Of a DNA stretch of 64,000 nt, positions 1 through 11,171 are shown piece after piece (within the stretch, counting starts at the first letter, position 1; the number at the start of each line of letters is the position of its first letter). The position numbers were made by a program, and so were the translations under genes. The stretch covers positions 21,943,637-22,007,636 of the forward strand of contig NC_088883.1 in NCBI RefSeq assembly GCF_032884065.1, read 5' to 3'. The notes under the pieces were generated by a model. That model was given only the letters and a program-made list of their open reading frames with translations, did not search any database and was not told where the DNA came from. The DNA is from Artemia franciscana (Eukaryota > Arthropoda > Branchiopoda > Anostraca > Artemiidae).

Positions 1-136
1 ATTCCACAGAATCTAAAATAGGACTTTAAGAGGAAGTTGCAGTTAATAAATGCAGTCGGGAAATCTAACCAAAAATTTTTGTGTTGTGTGAAGGAAATTT
101 GTGTTGTGTGAAGCAAGACACGTGCAGAAACACGTA

Positions 137-705
137 TGTTTTCTAAAACTACATTCATAATCCTTCCTTTGACACTATTTTGACTAGCATAGTTCTGACA
201 TTTTCGTAGGAAATATGCAGGAATTCGGATATTGAATCCAAGAAGATAATCTTGATATTCTGTGTTTTTCTGAGACGAGGTTGAATGGACAAGACATCAT
301 AACCTTGAATCTCAGACTACAGACTGATGAAAACTTCCCAGACAAACTAACTGAAGAAGAGCTTTATTGAAGAAGAAGAAGAAGAAGAAGAAGAGCTTAA
401 AGAAGAGCACTTGAACGCTACACTTCAACTAGGAACAGCCTCATGATAGACTTCATCCTGCAGGAATGTTTTCTAAAGGTACATTCAGAATCTTTCCTTT
501 GACACTTCATTTTTACTAGCAAAATTCTGACATTTTCGAAGGTAATATGCAGGAATTTGGAACCCTCAGACTACAGACTGAAGAAAACCTCCTGGACAGA
601 CTAGCTGAAGAGGATCTTTGTTGAAGAATAAGAGAAGCTTAAAGAAGAGCACGTGAACGCTACACTTGAACTTGGATCAGCCTCATGATAGACTACATCC
701 TTAAA
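137..705 (+). repeat. two diverged direct repeats of about 330 and 240 bp (copy 1)
   Basis: The segment from 137 (TGTTTTCTAAA, then the ...CTGACATTTTCG... and AATATGCAGGAAT blocks, then ...CTCATGATAGACT near 450) recurs from 467 to about 705 with many substitutions. The first unit also contains a piece matching the endonuclease fragment at 941-1000 (TTGAATGGACAAGACATCAT). A GAA microsatellite of about 26 bp lies at 369-394. The equivalent in copy 2 is 44377-44944. It looks like rearranged 5' parts of the adjacent LINE fragment; no protein is readable. Confidence 0.7.
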
Positions 706-860
706 AATTCATATATTGATTCCTTAAAAAGGGAAATCAACACATTTAATTAAAATCATCTAAGTGAGAGATTCTGTGGTGTCAAACGTAGTTTTCTACA
801 AGCACACCTACCACTCACTTTGACAAGGTACCTCTGCCTGCTCCTCCCTTTGCAGAGCCA

Positions 861-1225
861 TTGCTGAAAACACGCAGAAGCACAGTAAGTTGGATTGCTT
901 ACGAAAGGAGACAGTCTATACTGAGCATATTTCATATTTATAATCTTGATACCCTGTGTTTTTCTAAGACGAGGTTGAATGGACAAGACATCATTACCCT
1001 CGAAGCACCGTCTGGAAAAAGTCATATTTTACTACTCGGATCATCTGAAGGCTCAGGTTTAGCAGGAGTAGGTCTTCTGTTGTCCCCTTAGACCTTCACT
1101 GAATCCCTCAAATATAAAGCAGTATCTAGTAGAACTGTTCGGGCGATATTTAAAGGCCAAAATAACAAAATGACCACATCCACTCATATCCTTATAAGAA
1201 GATTTTTCTCAACGTCCCACCATTA
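861..1225 (+). pseudogene. LINE AP-endonuclease fragment (copy 1)
   Basis: The translation contains YNLDTLCFSKTRLNG, ITLEAPSGK, LAGVGLLLSP and a KAVSSRTVRAIFK block. This matches the N-terminal part of apurinic-type endonucleases of non-LTR retrotransposons (DxLxxxETR, then GVGLMLS, then VSxRIxxARF). A TAG stop at 1089-1091 interrupts it. Copy 2 has AAG there and stays open. No RT of the same element follows, so this is a dead 5' fragment inside a gene intron. Confidence 0.75.
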
Positions 1226-1884
1226 GCCAGGGTAACAAGACAAAGCTGTAGGCAAACAGCTTGGTCTGATTATCTGAAAAAAAAACTAGAAGTATTATAA
1301 ACATGGCTTTGCTCCACACACCACATATACCTTGAATTCATATCCACGAGGCCATTATTTTTTCAAAGTAACTTTTTGATTCTGACAATCAAAGGCTCAA
1401 CAAACCCTTGGCATTGTCATGAGCAAACTAGGGAAAGGAAGATACCCATGATGTCAGACATCCATATCATATCAGACACCCATGATATGTCTGGTACAAC
1501 CAAATGTGTAACAAATGCGTACCATGTCAAGAAACTTACGAATATCATTTTGGAGCCGTTTGAAGAGAAAATCTTTAAGACCCCAGTTTTATTTCTCCCA
1601 AATCTTTTAGTCTTTTCTTTTTAACTTACCTCTGCCCCATTTCCAATTTTTCTATTTTCTGCATTACTGTTTTCATATATCATATATTTAAATATTTCTA
1701 TTTTCTATTTTGTTCTATTTTCTGCATAAAAAAGAAATTCTATTTTCTGCATTCTTTATTTTTTTGGCAAAATTTGAGTAGCGTCAAACGCATTATTGTT
1801 TCTTCTTTTTGTCTAATTTGTGGGTATTTCCGCTTATTTTTAGGGTACTTCTTCACAAAGGCACAAATCCAAACATTTTCTTAC
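1226..1884. other. intronic stretch without a gene (with equivalent 45468-46165)
   Basis: Between the endonuclease fragment and exon 2 I see no coding potential. There is a short imperfect palindrome around CATATCATATCAGACACCCATGATATG (1467-1497), split here only by its centre, and a T-rich run with several TTCTATTTTCTGCAT repeats (1650-1760). Copy 2 carries its extra 39 bp in this interval. Confidence 0.6.
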
Positions 1885-2325
1885 CCGATTTCTCTAGGAT
1901 CAAGTTTGGTCCTTTTTGCGTATCCATCTTCATCATGGTTTCTAAGAGACAGTGGATCGGTATCGAGGTCAACTCTGACTGGAGAACCAAATTTGAAGGT
2001 AACTGGGCTGTTCTGAGTTTTATCAGACAATATTTTTGACTTGCTCATATCAAGTGAAGGATACGCTTTTTTAACTGAACTAAGCTTTGATTTGTATGTT
2101 CTTACAGGTGGTAATTTCGGGGAATTGTTGCTAAACCAATCATCATATTGTGGGCTAGGACTTCGTGCTTCAACCCGCAATTTTTTAGCCTGGGAATTAG
2201 GTGAATTTTCCTTATCTGATGGCGATGAAAACAATGAGCGTGGGGTGAGTTTTCCTTTATTTCGACAAGGTGAAGTACCTTGACTTGACCTGGCATATCC
2301 ATTTGAAAACGCTTGAAACACATTC
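1885..2325 (-). CDS. duplicate of USP37-like exon 2 (copy 1)
   Basis: Same 146-codon exon as 46166-46606, with the same splice sites. The encoded residues are identical, including the KEN box (2205-2213). I see one base difference, a silent Asp codon change (GAC here, GAT in copy 2, around 1968). Exon 3, with the catalytic Cys, would lie left of the window start if this copy extends that far. Confidence 0.85.
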
Positions 2326-2459
2326 CTGAAAAATTAAAATATAGATAAAATAAATAGAAAGATAATTTTTTGATATATATTTCAGTAAGCCAGACAAAAA
2401 AAAATAGCTCGGCTGCAAAAAAAACTTTAACTTATTTTGAAGCATCTCGATATTAACTA

Positions 2460-2705
2460 TGTATCCTGCTTTCTATGGCTATAATGAGAGATAGATATAA
2501 ATGCCTATGGCATGTTCTGTGGATGAAGGATGACAGATTGCCAGACTGTCAGTTTCGGCCAATCGTCCAGGCCTAAATGGAAAGTAGATCGCCCTCGGTT
2601 AAGGTGGAAGGATGTAAAGACGGAAGCTTTGAATAGATTGGGGTGGAGGAGGAGCGTGCATATCTAAGTTGGCCTCAGGCGGCTTGGAGCTATAGTGAGT
2701 TATTA
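2460..2705 (+). mobile_element. 5'-truncated LINE RT tail (copy 1)
   Basis: Fragments read IMRDRYKCLWHVLWMKDDRLP and, after frameshifts, a ...ALNRLGWRRSV-like end followed by a C-terminal GAIVSY-type tail. This is the recurrent RT C-terminus also seen at 15280, 23805 and 24169: a (R)LGHVLRMKDDRLP block, then W-E-D, then EALNRLG. Only about 240 bp remain. The equivalent in copy 2 is 46741-46986. Confidence 0.75.
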
Positions 2706-2872
2706 GTAGTATACATGAACCAATATTGATTCAAGGTTTGAGCTTCAACGGAACTCTTTTCTATGTTTTGAAGAATGTTTTGTACAAACAAACAAAATAC
2801 CATATCGCGAAATATAAATATTGTGTTTTTACAGATTCAACCCTTGGGGATGGGTAAATAAAAAAAGTATAC

Positions 2873-2962
2873 TTTTTTAATAGCACAAATTTCACGAAGT
2901 TTCTCGAAGGTTTTGTAGGCTGATCTTGTAGTCCCTCATCTTTCTTTTCTGCCATAGGCATT
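2873..2962 (-). CDS. duplicate of USP37-like exon 1 (copy 1)
   Basis: Identical over all 90 bases to 47154-47243, including both splice sites. It lies on the minus strand, 3' of the main gene. The window ends before any further exon in this direction, so whether this copy belongs to a working gene cannot be judged here. If copy 1 is an allelic contig, this is the other allele. Confidence 0.55.
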
Positions 2963-3480
2963 CTATTGGAAAATTAAATAACAAAAATGATTTGCAATTA
3001 TGTCTGAAATTTCAACAGTAACAACTATTGATTGACTGATCATTCCATTTTTACTGTTCTACCAATGAAATATGAGTCATCTCTGATTTTTATGTTTTTT
3101 TAGTTTGTTTTTGCTTAGTGTTCAGTTTTAGGCAAACACCTCTTTCTCAAATTTCATGATTTTGCGAAATAATAGTAGTTTTAGAACTTTTCAAAGTTGA
3201 CTGTTGTATCGCATGACTGTTAGGACCAATCTACAGAAGCCTACAAAAACACATTTTTTAAAGTCCTTATCAAAGAATCTTTGAGCCCTTAAACTGTAGA
3301 ATGGAGGAGTTTGCTGAAAACATGAAATACAATCAGTAAAATAAATTACTCAGCATTTTTAAGCCCTTGAGCTAGTGTATGAAGGAAAATTGCATTTCAG
3401 ATAATACATTATCTTTGTAAACAATGGGCTATCTGCACTACAGGAACAATAAATACTTTTTTTTTCTTTCTTTTTTTCTC
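2963..3480. other. intronic stretch without a gene (with equivalent 47244-47760)
   Basis: AT-rich sequence with stops in all frames. No repeat structure is visible beyond T runs near 3460-3480. Nothing else to report. Confidence 0.6.
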
Positions 3481-3529
3481 TCAAACTTAAGTTTATTGTG
3501 AAAGAGTTATAAGGGTTTGGCCTCTGCTG

Positions 3530-4290
3530 TTACCCTAGAAAATGTGTACCTTAGACTAGGTGATGAATATAACGTTACATTGGAAAGCTGCATTTGATGA
3601 TTCCCTAAGGCCAAAAAACAGGTCTTTTGCTTGACCTTGACTCAGAGTATACAGTGTAGGAAATGAAGTGGAGTTTTATAGTTGATTTCAGAGAGGATTA
3701 TTTAAAGATTTTTGGGAAAGTATGGACCTTAGTCTAGATCAATGAATATAGCATTAATTGAATGAATTAGCGTTAATATTATAATATTATTAATATATTT
3801 AATATAAATTATTAATATAAATATATAAAATTAATATAAATATTAATATATATTAAATATATTAACATAAATATAATTAATATAATTATCAATATAAATT
3901 AAATATTAATATAATATTTATTAATATAAATATATATTATATAAATATAATTATTAATATAATATATAAATATAAATTATTATTATTTATATAAACTAAA
4001 TTGAAATTAGCATTAATTAAATGAATATAGCATTAAATTGGAAAACTGCATTTGATTGCATTTGGCAAAAACTCAAGTTTTTTCCTCAACCTCAAGTCAA
4101 GCCATACAGCATAGGAACTGAAGCGAAGTATTACAAACAATTTTGCAGAGATAATAGTTTTATATATAATTTCTGCCAAGTTTCGTTTTCTTCAAACCAC
4201 GATTCTGCTTTGAAGTGGGAAGTTCAATCTGACAAGGAAGTAGGGACCAGTTTCAAACTCAAGTTAGACTACAATCTATAAGTACTTAAG
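3530..4290 (+). repeat. diverged repeat pair split by an AT-rich expansion (copy 1)
   Basis: Two related units: one at 3545-3670 (ACCTTAGACTAGGTGATGAATATA ... TTGGAAAGCTGCATTTGAT, quoted in part), the other starting at 3723 and resuming at 4021 (TTGGAAAACTGCATTTGAT). Between the two halves of the second unit lies about 250 bp of almost pure A/T built from TTAATATAAA-like words (3765-4015). A relative with ...GTGTGGACCCTAGGCCGG... occurs in the TIR element at 26.3 kb. Copy 2 equivalent: 47811-48571. Confidence 0.6.
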
Positions 4291-4424
4291 ATCTATAATT
4301 ATTATCTTACTCCATTACCAAAATATTTTCTTTCAAAAACAAATAAAATCTTAAATTCAATCACAGCACCCAGGCTGCAGCAGCTAAGGCAAACCAAAAT
4401 GTTGGTATTATCAAATGCATAATT

Positions 4425-5094
4425 TTGAGTCAGTCTCCTACAATTATAAGTAAACTTTACAAGAGCCTTGTGAGAAAAAGATTAGGATTTAGAATGTATA
4501 ACAAAACAACGCTTAATATAACGGGCCAGTTAAGGTTTGTATCTGTCCAGAGACAGACAACAAAATGCGTCAAATGGTTCAAAGATAATGAGTATGTATG
4601 CCAATTGTAGACCCTCAAGCTACTAACTTTAACATTTCATCAATGATGAGGTGAAACGGTAATAACCTATAAGCAGTGGTGTTAAATCACAAATATTTAT
4701 GGGGAAGGGGACAAAATGTATTTCTCAAAATCTAGGGGGTGCAAATTTGTCCTGTTTTATTCAATAAAAATACCAAAAAGAGAATTTACCATTGAAATAC
4801 CACAAAAAGATACTTTCAGAATCTAGGGTGGGGGAAAATCTGGGACGGGGACACATGCCCCCCCAATGGAAGCCACTGCCTACAAGCTGCTCAAGTCTGA
4901 TGACAAAACCTGTCCCAGTCTGCAGAGTCATCGAGTACCAGAGGTCATTAAGCAAAGCTGCTCCACAAGAATGCCAAACAAGAAAAATAAATTATTTTTT
5001 CCACAATTGTATCATAGGCCTGTGGAACAGTGTAAGCAAGATAACTGTGACTTCACCAGCTGTTGACAGCTTCAAAGCCAATGACAAGGATTGA
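4425..5094 (+). pseudogene. LINE RT C-terminal fragment (copy 1)
   Basis: The first part reads KLYKSLVRKRLGFRMYN and VQRQTTKCVKWFKDNEY, a degraded form of the LYKSLVRPxLEFG...VQRRATKxIxGLK block of jockey/CR1-type reverse transcriptases. The second part, near 4970-5092, reads FHNCIIGLWNSVSK, then AVDSFKANDKD, the usual RT C-terminal end (R-V-V-x-x-W-N-S-L-P...SVxxFKxxLD). About 190 bp of unrelated sequence separates them. Copy 2 equivalent: 48706-49375. Confidence 0.75.
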
Positions 5095-5146
5095 GTGACA
5101 AACCATAGCTCACACTATGGGATACAGCACACGTTCTTTGCCCCTA

Positions 5147-5247
5147 TTATCACTAAATGGCATATCATCACTAAATGGCATATCATCACTAAATGGCATA
5201 TCATCACTAAATGGCATATCATCACTAAATGGCATATCATCACTAAC
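5147..5247. repeat. 18-bp tandem repeat, about 5.5 units (copy 1)
   Basis: Units of CATATCATCACTAAATGG, nearly perfect. Because 18 is divisible by three the repeat is open in several frames (reading ITKWHI or SLNGIS repeatedly), which explains ORFs of 61-121 codons without protein meaning. Copy 2 (49428-49528) has the same unit number. Confidence 0.95.
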
Positions 5248-5469
5248 TTGCATCTCAACTGTCAAAAATCTTTGTGGGCAAACTCCTTATATTCAGCTTT
5301 AGAAGAGTCAGTCACCTCACAGGGAGTCATGACGGGAGCAAACAATTTTGTAGAGGGTATATTGACCACCTGTCTAAGGTTATCACTTGGTTCAATACCC
5401 CCAAGCACAAAAAAAAACTGGAACATCAAATGTTTATTAACTTCCCATTGTAAATCCTAACCGTCTTAG

Positions 5470-6045
5470 GATGAGATACTTGTACTTGTGGTGGGAGTCA
5501 GGCGTTTCCGCCTCGCCCACCAACCAGGGAACTTGTAACCTGTTTGGACCAGGTTTCACGACCTGTTGTCAATTGCTCTGCAAACAGGGGCCACTGGGCC
5601 GACCATCTAAGTCCAAATTTTTTAAAGCTACCAATGGGATCCAGGTCAGACTTGATCAGGGTCCACTAGTTCTTCTTTCGCAATCCCTGATGTCTCTTCC
5701 AAGAGTCATAGGGCTCAACTAGAAGGATTCGATGGGGCCGGTATTCTGGTGGTCTCTGCAGGACATGGCCCAGCCATTCTAAGCGGCACTTTTTGACAGT
5801 GGTAGCAAAATCTCTTCTAATCTTACAGAGTTGGCGAATATCAGAGTCAGAAATACAATATTGCCGGCAAATTCTAAGTATTTGGCGTAAGCATCCATGT
5901 TGAAAGGCAGCTAATGCTCTCTTGTGTTGAAGCTTCAAGGACCAAGTTTTGCATCCATAGAGTAGGATGGTTTGGACCATGGCCGTACAAATTCGACTTT
6001 TAGTCGGAATGGAGATTTCTCGGCGGTTTCAAAGGGTCAGATGAG
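5470..6045 (-). pseudogene. LINE RT C-terminus and 3' region (copy 1)
   Basis: Read from about 6045 to 5666: a degraded RRNISL-like start, then AMVQTILLYGCKTW, then CLRQILRICRQYCISDSDIR, then CRLEWLGHVLQRPPEYRPHR and a short tail ending in KN. This is the standard end of a non-LTR reverse transcriptase (AxVxxxLLYGCETW...RWLGHVLRRP). 5470-5660 would be its 3' untranslated part. It is 5'-truncated. Confidence 0.85.
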
Positions 6046-8480
6046 ACAGTAAATATTAATAAACAAACATTAAATAATGATAATCAGGATGGATTTTGTG
6101 CTTATGAATACACCCTTGAATATTTTTGTTCTGTATTATTCATTTGTATTCTGTTAATAACCACATTGTAGCTTTTATTGGAAAGGTACACCATCTAGTT
6201 GGATGAACGAAAGAAAAGTAAAGGGGGAATATATATCAAATTGTACTATCTTGAATGGCAAAGAAGAATTTTTCTATGGGGTCAACAAATCCCGAAGTTT
6301 GTGATTTAGCAGCCTTGTGATCCCATATTTAAATCCTTAAGACAGTAAAGAGGGCTTACAGATCAGCCACTTTCCATTAGGACCAAAAGTTGTTGTTCTA
6401 CATGAATCAAACATTTGGAAACCTAATCTACAGCCAAAATTAAGGGTAAGAAGCTGATTCGAAGCAGCTTTCTAAGGTCCATCTTTTTAAGGTTTTAGAT
6501 TCTATGAAGGCAAGTCTGATTCTATGAAGGCAACTTGAAAAAAAAAATTACTGAAATATTGAAAATGTCAACTCAAGGTAACCATGGAGACATGTTGATT
6601 TGCAAATATTTTACTGGATCAGATAATAGTCTTTTTAACACAGATTCTGTGACTCATCAAACGAGAAGACATCAAAAAACTGTTTAAAGACACAGTTAAT
6701 ACTGGGAAATACACAAACTGTTTAGCTAAATAAGTAATTAATGACTGGAGTGGACTAGCCTAGGTGAAGACAAGGTAACTGCTCCAATTACAACATCACC
6801 CTCATCAGAATTGGATACACATTAGAACGACAGACCATGGAAATAAGATTGAATTTACTGTACACTCAACAAACAAGTAACTCATTCATGTGGCATGTCA
6901 TGTAAGTTTCAGTGAAATGATGTTTTATAAATACATAAAATATTTGTTAGTTTCAACAGAAATTCTGCATAACTTTCATCAACTCAATTAAAGTACAATT
7001 TAAAATGTAATTAAAATATCCATAATTTTAACTATTTCCTAAATAATCTACCATTTTGCTGAATAGCAGATTTACTATGCATCTTTTTTCTTTACTGTAC
7101 AATTAAACCTGAGACTTTCTGTAATTTTTTTTTTAAAGCATACATTCCAAAAATGAATGGAAAAAAATTTTGAAACCAATTAAACCAAGTCCTATTTAAA
7201 ATGAGTTTCATAGAAACATTAAATGGAATTGGTTGTTCTATTGCTTTTGTTTAGAAAAGGAATGGCACTGTAAATTTACCTCAACTTTTTTAACATTATC
7301 AAGCCAGACATGAAGGGAAGATACAGAGGTAGAAAATTAAAAGTACCTGTAAGAGCTAAAGGGTCTGAACCCACTCTTCCCGAAATTTCTGTCTGACTTG
7401 TAAAAACATAACAAATTGCATATAAACAAATTTTTGCTATGTTAAGAAACAATTTTGCACCCCCTCCCCTCAATCCCCCTACGAAAAAATATCCCTGAAT
7501 AAAATTTCGCTTTTTTGATTGATCTGATCTGGTTTATGTAATAGAGATTTTTTTTATGGATCAGGTTTTTGTAATAAAGATTCTTCTGTTTTGCCTGCCC
7601 TCTCTGATAAGATTTATGCACCTCACAATACAATGGCCTCTAATGAGGTGAATAATTGCACCTTGGATATCTCAAATTACCATTAACTGGACTTGCAAGC
7701 AACAGGACAATGATGTTAGTTATGATTTCAACCCAATAAAAAATGAAACAAAACATAGAAATAGCTCATTGTCATTTGACATGAAGGAACGTGTTTTAAA
7801 CATCAGCCTACTATTAATCTAATGCTTTTACTATACTCTTACCACTTATACTGGGGCTTTCAAGTTTAGTTTCCATGATTTATCACACCAATTAGTGTCT
7901 TTACCTTTCTTGAGTGTGCTGGCAGATGCAGAAGTAGCACTGCTGTCAATGGGAGTTCCACAGTGACACAACCTTGTTTGAAAAGAATGCAGTTGTGCTT
8001 CTTTCCAAAGTGACTTCAACCCATAATTAGCAGCTATGGCTGCAAAACTCTTATATTTTGGTCTCAGTATTTTTCCCCTTTATTGACTGACTATTGAGTC
8101 TGACTAAACCTTGGTAGAATTTGCTAATAACTTTATTCAGTCTTCTGTTTTGTTTCAATTAATGAGTGCATGTTGCTTGATGACAGAGATGACAATCTCA
8201 AAAAGCACACCTGCCTGATACATGTTCTTTCCTTGAAATAGACTTGGAATGCTAACCCTTATTGATTTTTTTCCCTCAAGAAAAAGGCAATGGCAACTTG
8301 CTGACTGAGGTCATCCATTGTTATGAATACTTGAATCCAGCAAAATCAATAAGTTTTATCTTACTTCAACCTATAAAGTTCGAAGCATTTCATCTCTATT
8401 ACAACAATTATACCTCTATTTACTTTTGTATAATGCATTAAAATAACTCGGAAGTAATAGAACAATTACAGACATAATTC
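6046..8480. other. intronic/intergenic stretch without a gene (with equivalent 50327-52766)
   Basis: No coding sequence recognised. A G-rich dispersed repeat on the minus strand around 7380-7480 resembles the piece at 40.5 kb (shared CAGACAGAGATTT...GGGGG context). A duplicated GATTCTATGAAGGCAA word lies at 6500-6540; copy 2 has one more ATTCTATG unit. The rest is AT-rich single-copy-looking sequence. Confidence 0.55.
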
Positions 8481-9174
8481 AACAGATGCAAGAATCTCAA
8501 CTACCTATCTCAACTGAATAAGCAACAGCTTCCAACACTTGTGTAAAGATGATATCAGCAAGAGAGCTGATATGATAATGGCTTATAAGCTTTTGAACCC
8601 AGACTTTTTGAAAATGAGCAAAGCTTTTGAAAACAAACAAACATATATTTTTGATGTTGTTAAAGTGAGAAGAGATGTGCCCCAAGGCACAGTCCTGGGC
8701 TAAACTCTATTCAGTATATTCATTAAAAATGGAATCCCAAACATTAGAATGAAATAAGCCTTTATGCAGACAATTCAAGAGTAATTAGTTCTGTAAAAAC
8801 ACCAGATAAGATAGAATAATAGCAAAATTTAAAGTCACATAAGCAGAATTGAACTTTTCTGCTTATTGGACAAAGATTTGGAAGCTGGAGTTTAATTTCA
8901 AGAAATGCAAAGCAATCCGCTTTGGTACAAGTAACCCAAGACAAAAAAGGAGTTAAAAGATGGAACAAGGTAGCCCTGTTGAATGAGACCTGGGTGTACT
9001 AGTTGATTAAGAATTGATATTTAACCTCCAGACTCGGGCTGCTGCTACAAAGGCTAGTTAAACTCTTGATATAATCAAGAGTTTGACAAAAATATTTAAT
9101 ACAAAATATAAAATAATTACATAATACTTAAACACAAAATAGTTAGAACAACATACAAAAATCTCAATAGTCAT
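8480..9174 (+). pseudogene. LINE RT fragment, cut by the gap (copy 1)
   Basis: After correcting by eye for frameshifts, reverse-transcriptase motifs follow in order: RRDVPQGTVLG (motif B), LYADNSRVIS (motif C, Asn in place of the second Asp), KCKAIRFGTSNPRQ, DLGVLVD and QTRAAATKAS. This order is that of jockey/CR1-type RTs. Many stops. The copy ends at the Ns; copy 2 shows how it continues. Confidence 0.8.
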
Positions 9175-9274
9175 NNNNNNNNNNNNNNNNNNNNNNNNNN
9201 NNNNNNNNNNNNNNNNNNNNNNNNNNNNNNNNNNNNNNNNNNNNNNNNNNNNNNNNNNNNNNNNNNNNNNNNNN
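9175..9274. other. assembly gap, 100 Ns
   Basis: Exactly 100 Ns, the usual placeholder for a scaffold gap of unknown size. Both flanks are reverse-transcriptase sequence, but of different elements on opposite strands: plus-strand RT on the left, minus-strand RT on the right. The join is therefore not a short gap inside one element. Confidence 0.99.
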
Positions 9275-9993
9275 ATGAAAATATGTGTTGCGACGACGGC
9301 ATCTTCTGTCGATCTATCTTTTAAAAAACCAAACTGGACCTTCGAAAAAAAAATTATCTTTTCCAGAAAGGATGTAAGTCTATGCTTCATTATTTTTTCA
9401 AAAACTTTAGCCAGTGGGGAAAGGAATGCTATAGGACGGTAATTATTGGGGTCTTGAGCCTCACCTTTTTTAAATATAGGGATTATTTTAGCCTTTTTCA
9501 GAAGATCAGGGAAGACACCATTTTTTATGCTCGTATTTATAACATGTGCAAGAGGTTCATATATTACTCTTGATATTTTCTTCAAAAGATTTGTCGATAT
9601 ATCATCTACTGAGGCTGAATTTCCTCTCTTTAAATCACTAATAGCTTTTTGGTATTCATCAAATGATACTGGTAGCATATACAATGATTTATCTTAGTTT
9701 TGGGGCAAAAATCGTGTATAATCTGATGACTCATCCAAAAGATCTCTATCCAATTCTTCACCAATTTTATTGAAATGCTTAGCAAATAATTCCGCGATAT
9801 CCTTTTTTTCAGTTGATTCATTAACGTCATTTCCATTATTAAGAAAAGTCGGTGTTGCTCTTGGTTTATTTTTATTTAATTTATCACGCAAGATTTCCCA
9901 CATTTTCTGCTGGGACGCAGCTGAAGATATTTCGTTCTCATAATAATTTCTTTCACTTTCTCTCAAAGTTCTAATCAGAGTATTTTTGTACAA
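9275..9993 (-). pseudogene. LINE ORF2, reverse-transcriptase N-terminal part
   Basis: Reads MWEILRDKLNKNKPRATPTF and HFNKIGEEL, then after a frame break FDEYQKAISDLKRGNSASVDD, AKIIPIFKKGEAQDPNNYRP, FEKIMKHRLTSFL and FGFLKDRSTEDAV. These are RT motifs 0 to 2a of non-LTR elements (K...D...IP-IFK-KG...NYRPI, then FxxxxSTxDA). The sequence stops at the gap before the motif A aspartate. Confidence 0.88.
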
Positions 9994-10305
9994 TTTGAAT
10001 TTCTGGATGTATTCATCAGAAATAATTGCATTTAATTTTGTATAGTCTATTTTTTTCTTTAATACATTTTAACAGTCTCGGGGATATCCATGGTTTTTGT
10101 GGCATTGACTTGGGTGTTTTCCTTTTAACTTTCGGACATATCATATCATTATAAACATCACTAAATGATTTATAAAACATTTCCAATGCCTTGTTTGCAT
10201 CCTCAGTACTGACTACTTCCTTCCAATCTATATCTACTAGCTTAATACTTAAACGCGCAATTGATTCATCATTTAGTATACGACTTGTTCTTTCATTAAG
10301 TTTAT

Positions 10306-11171
10306 TTATTTTTTAGATCTGGCCAAATTAAATTCAGAAATTATCACACCGTGATCTGAAATATCATTTAATATGACAATAGTTGAAAAACAAATACTAT
10401 TCGAAAAAATATTATCAATTAATGTTGCTCCATTATCATCTATTCGAGTTGGAATCAGACATGATGGGAGCAGTCCTTGACAAAGCATTAGTTCTAAAAA
10501 TTCTCTTATCTTCGAATCATTTTGCTTTGCTTGAATTTTCATTAGGTCTAGGTTGAAATCACCAAAAATAAACATTTGCTTATTGATTTTTTGATATTTT
10601 ATTTAACAGAATTTTAAATTGCATCAAAAATTGGTCTATGCTTCCGGAAGGTGGGCGATATAAAGATATCATGATTGTTGATTTTTTATTAACTTCACAT
10701 TCCAGAATACACGTTTCAAAAATCATTTCTACATTCCAAATCATTATGGTCTCGTCTTATTTTCGATTTTAACTCTTTTCTTATGATAAATCCTAATCCA
10801 CCATGCGGATGGTGTTTTCTACTCTCGTGAACAAAATCATAATCAAGAAACATTACATCATTAATATTCCTAGCATTTAAGAAAGTTTCGTTTACCGCTA
10901 AAGCTTCAATTTCATTTTTATTAATTATATCATTTATGAACTCAATGCTACTAAGTAAATCTCTGCAGTTAAAACTAGAAAAACGTACATTACTGCATGT
11001 GGGGATAGAATCATCCATAAATGAAAATTTGTTTTTCGGGTTATCTTCCAAAATTACTGCTTCATCATCCTTCACATCCCTCATGCATTTCAGTATATCA
11101 AAAGGATTTTCCTCTAACAGTTTAGTTCTGCTTACAAGATCAGGTAAATTATGTAAACTCAATATCATCAA
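10306..11171 (-). pseudogene. LINE ORF2, AP-endonuclease part
   Basis: Two open blocks separated by about 140 bp with stops. The first (11171-10716) reads VRFSSFNCRDLLSSIEF, IEALAVNETFL and HGGLGFIIRKEL. The second (10575-10306) reads MFIFGDFNLDL, TRIDDNGATLIDNIFSN and ISDHGVIISEF. These are the N-x-R, ETxL, GG, GDFN and SDH motifs of the endonuclease that nicks target DNA. The gap between the blocks reads SLYRPPSGSIDQFL in another frame, so one or two frameshifts suffice to explain it. Confidence 0.85.

Larger units (their letters stand above)
1..9174. repeat. 9.2-kb duplicated block, copy 1
   Basis: The whole stretch from the first base to the assembly gap matches 44241-53461 in the same orientation. 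Position 1 pairs with 44241 and position 9174 with 53461; the offset drifts from 44240 to 44287 through small indels. Divergence by eye is about 1-2 %, mostly single-base changes and homopolymer length. It carries USP exons 1 and 2 on the minus strand, four retrotransposon fragments and an 18-bp tandem repeat. Ending exactly at a run of Ns suggests a redundant allelic contig. A recent segmental duplication cannot be excluded from sequence alone. Confidence 0.97.

Noticed and set aside
2041-2283. 80-codon plus-strand frame over exon 2 (and 46322-46564)
   Set aside because: Antisense shadow of the USP exon; the minus strand carries the KEN box, splice sites and the family-like segment.
5095-5460. 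121-codon frame with repeated ITKWHI
   Set aside because: The frame is open because an 18-bp tandem repeat cannot introduce stops; flanking residues have no domain and it overlaps LINE remnants.
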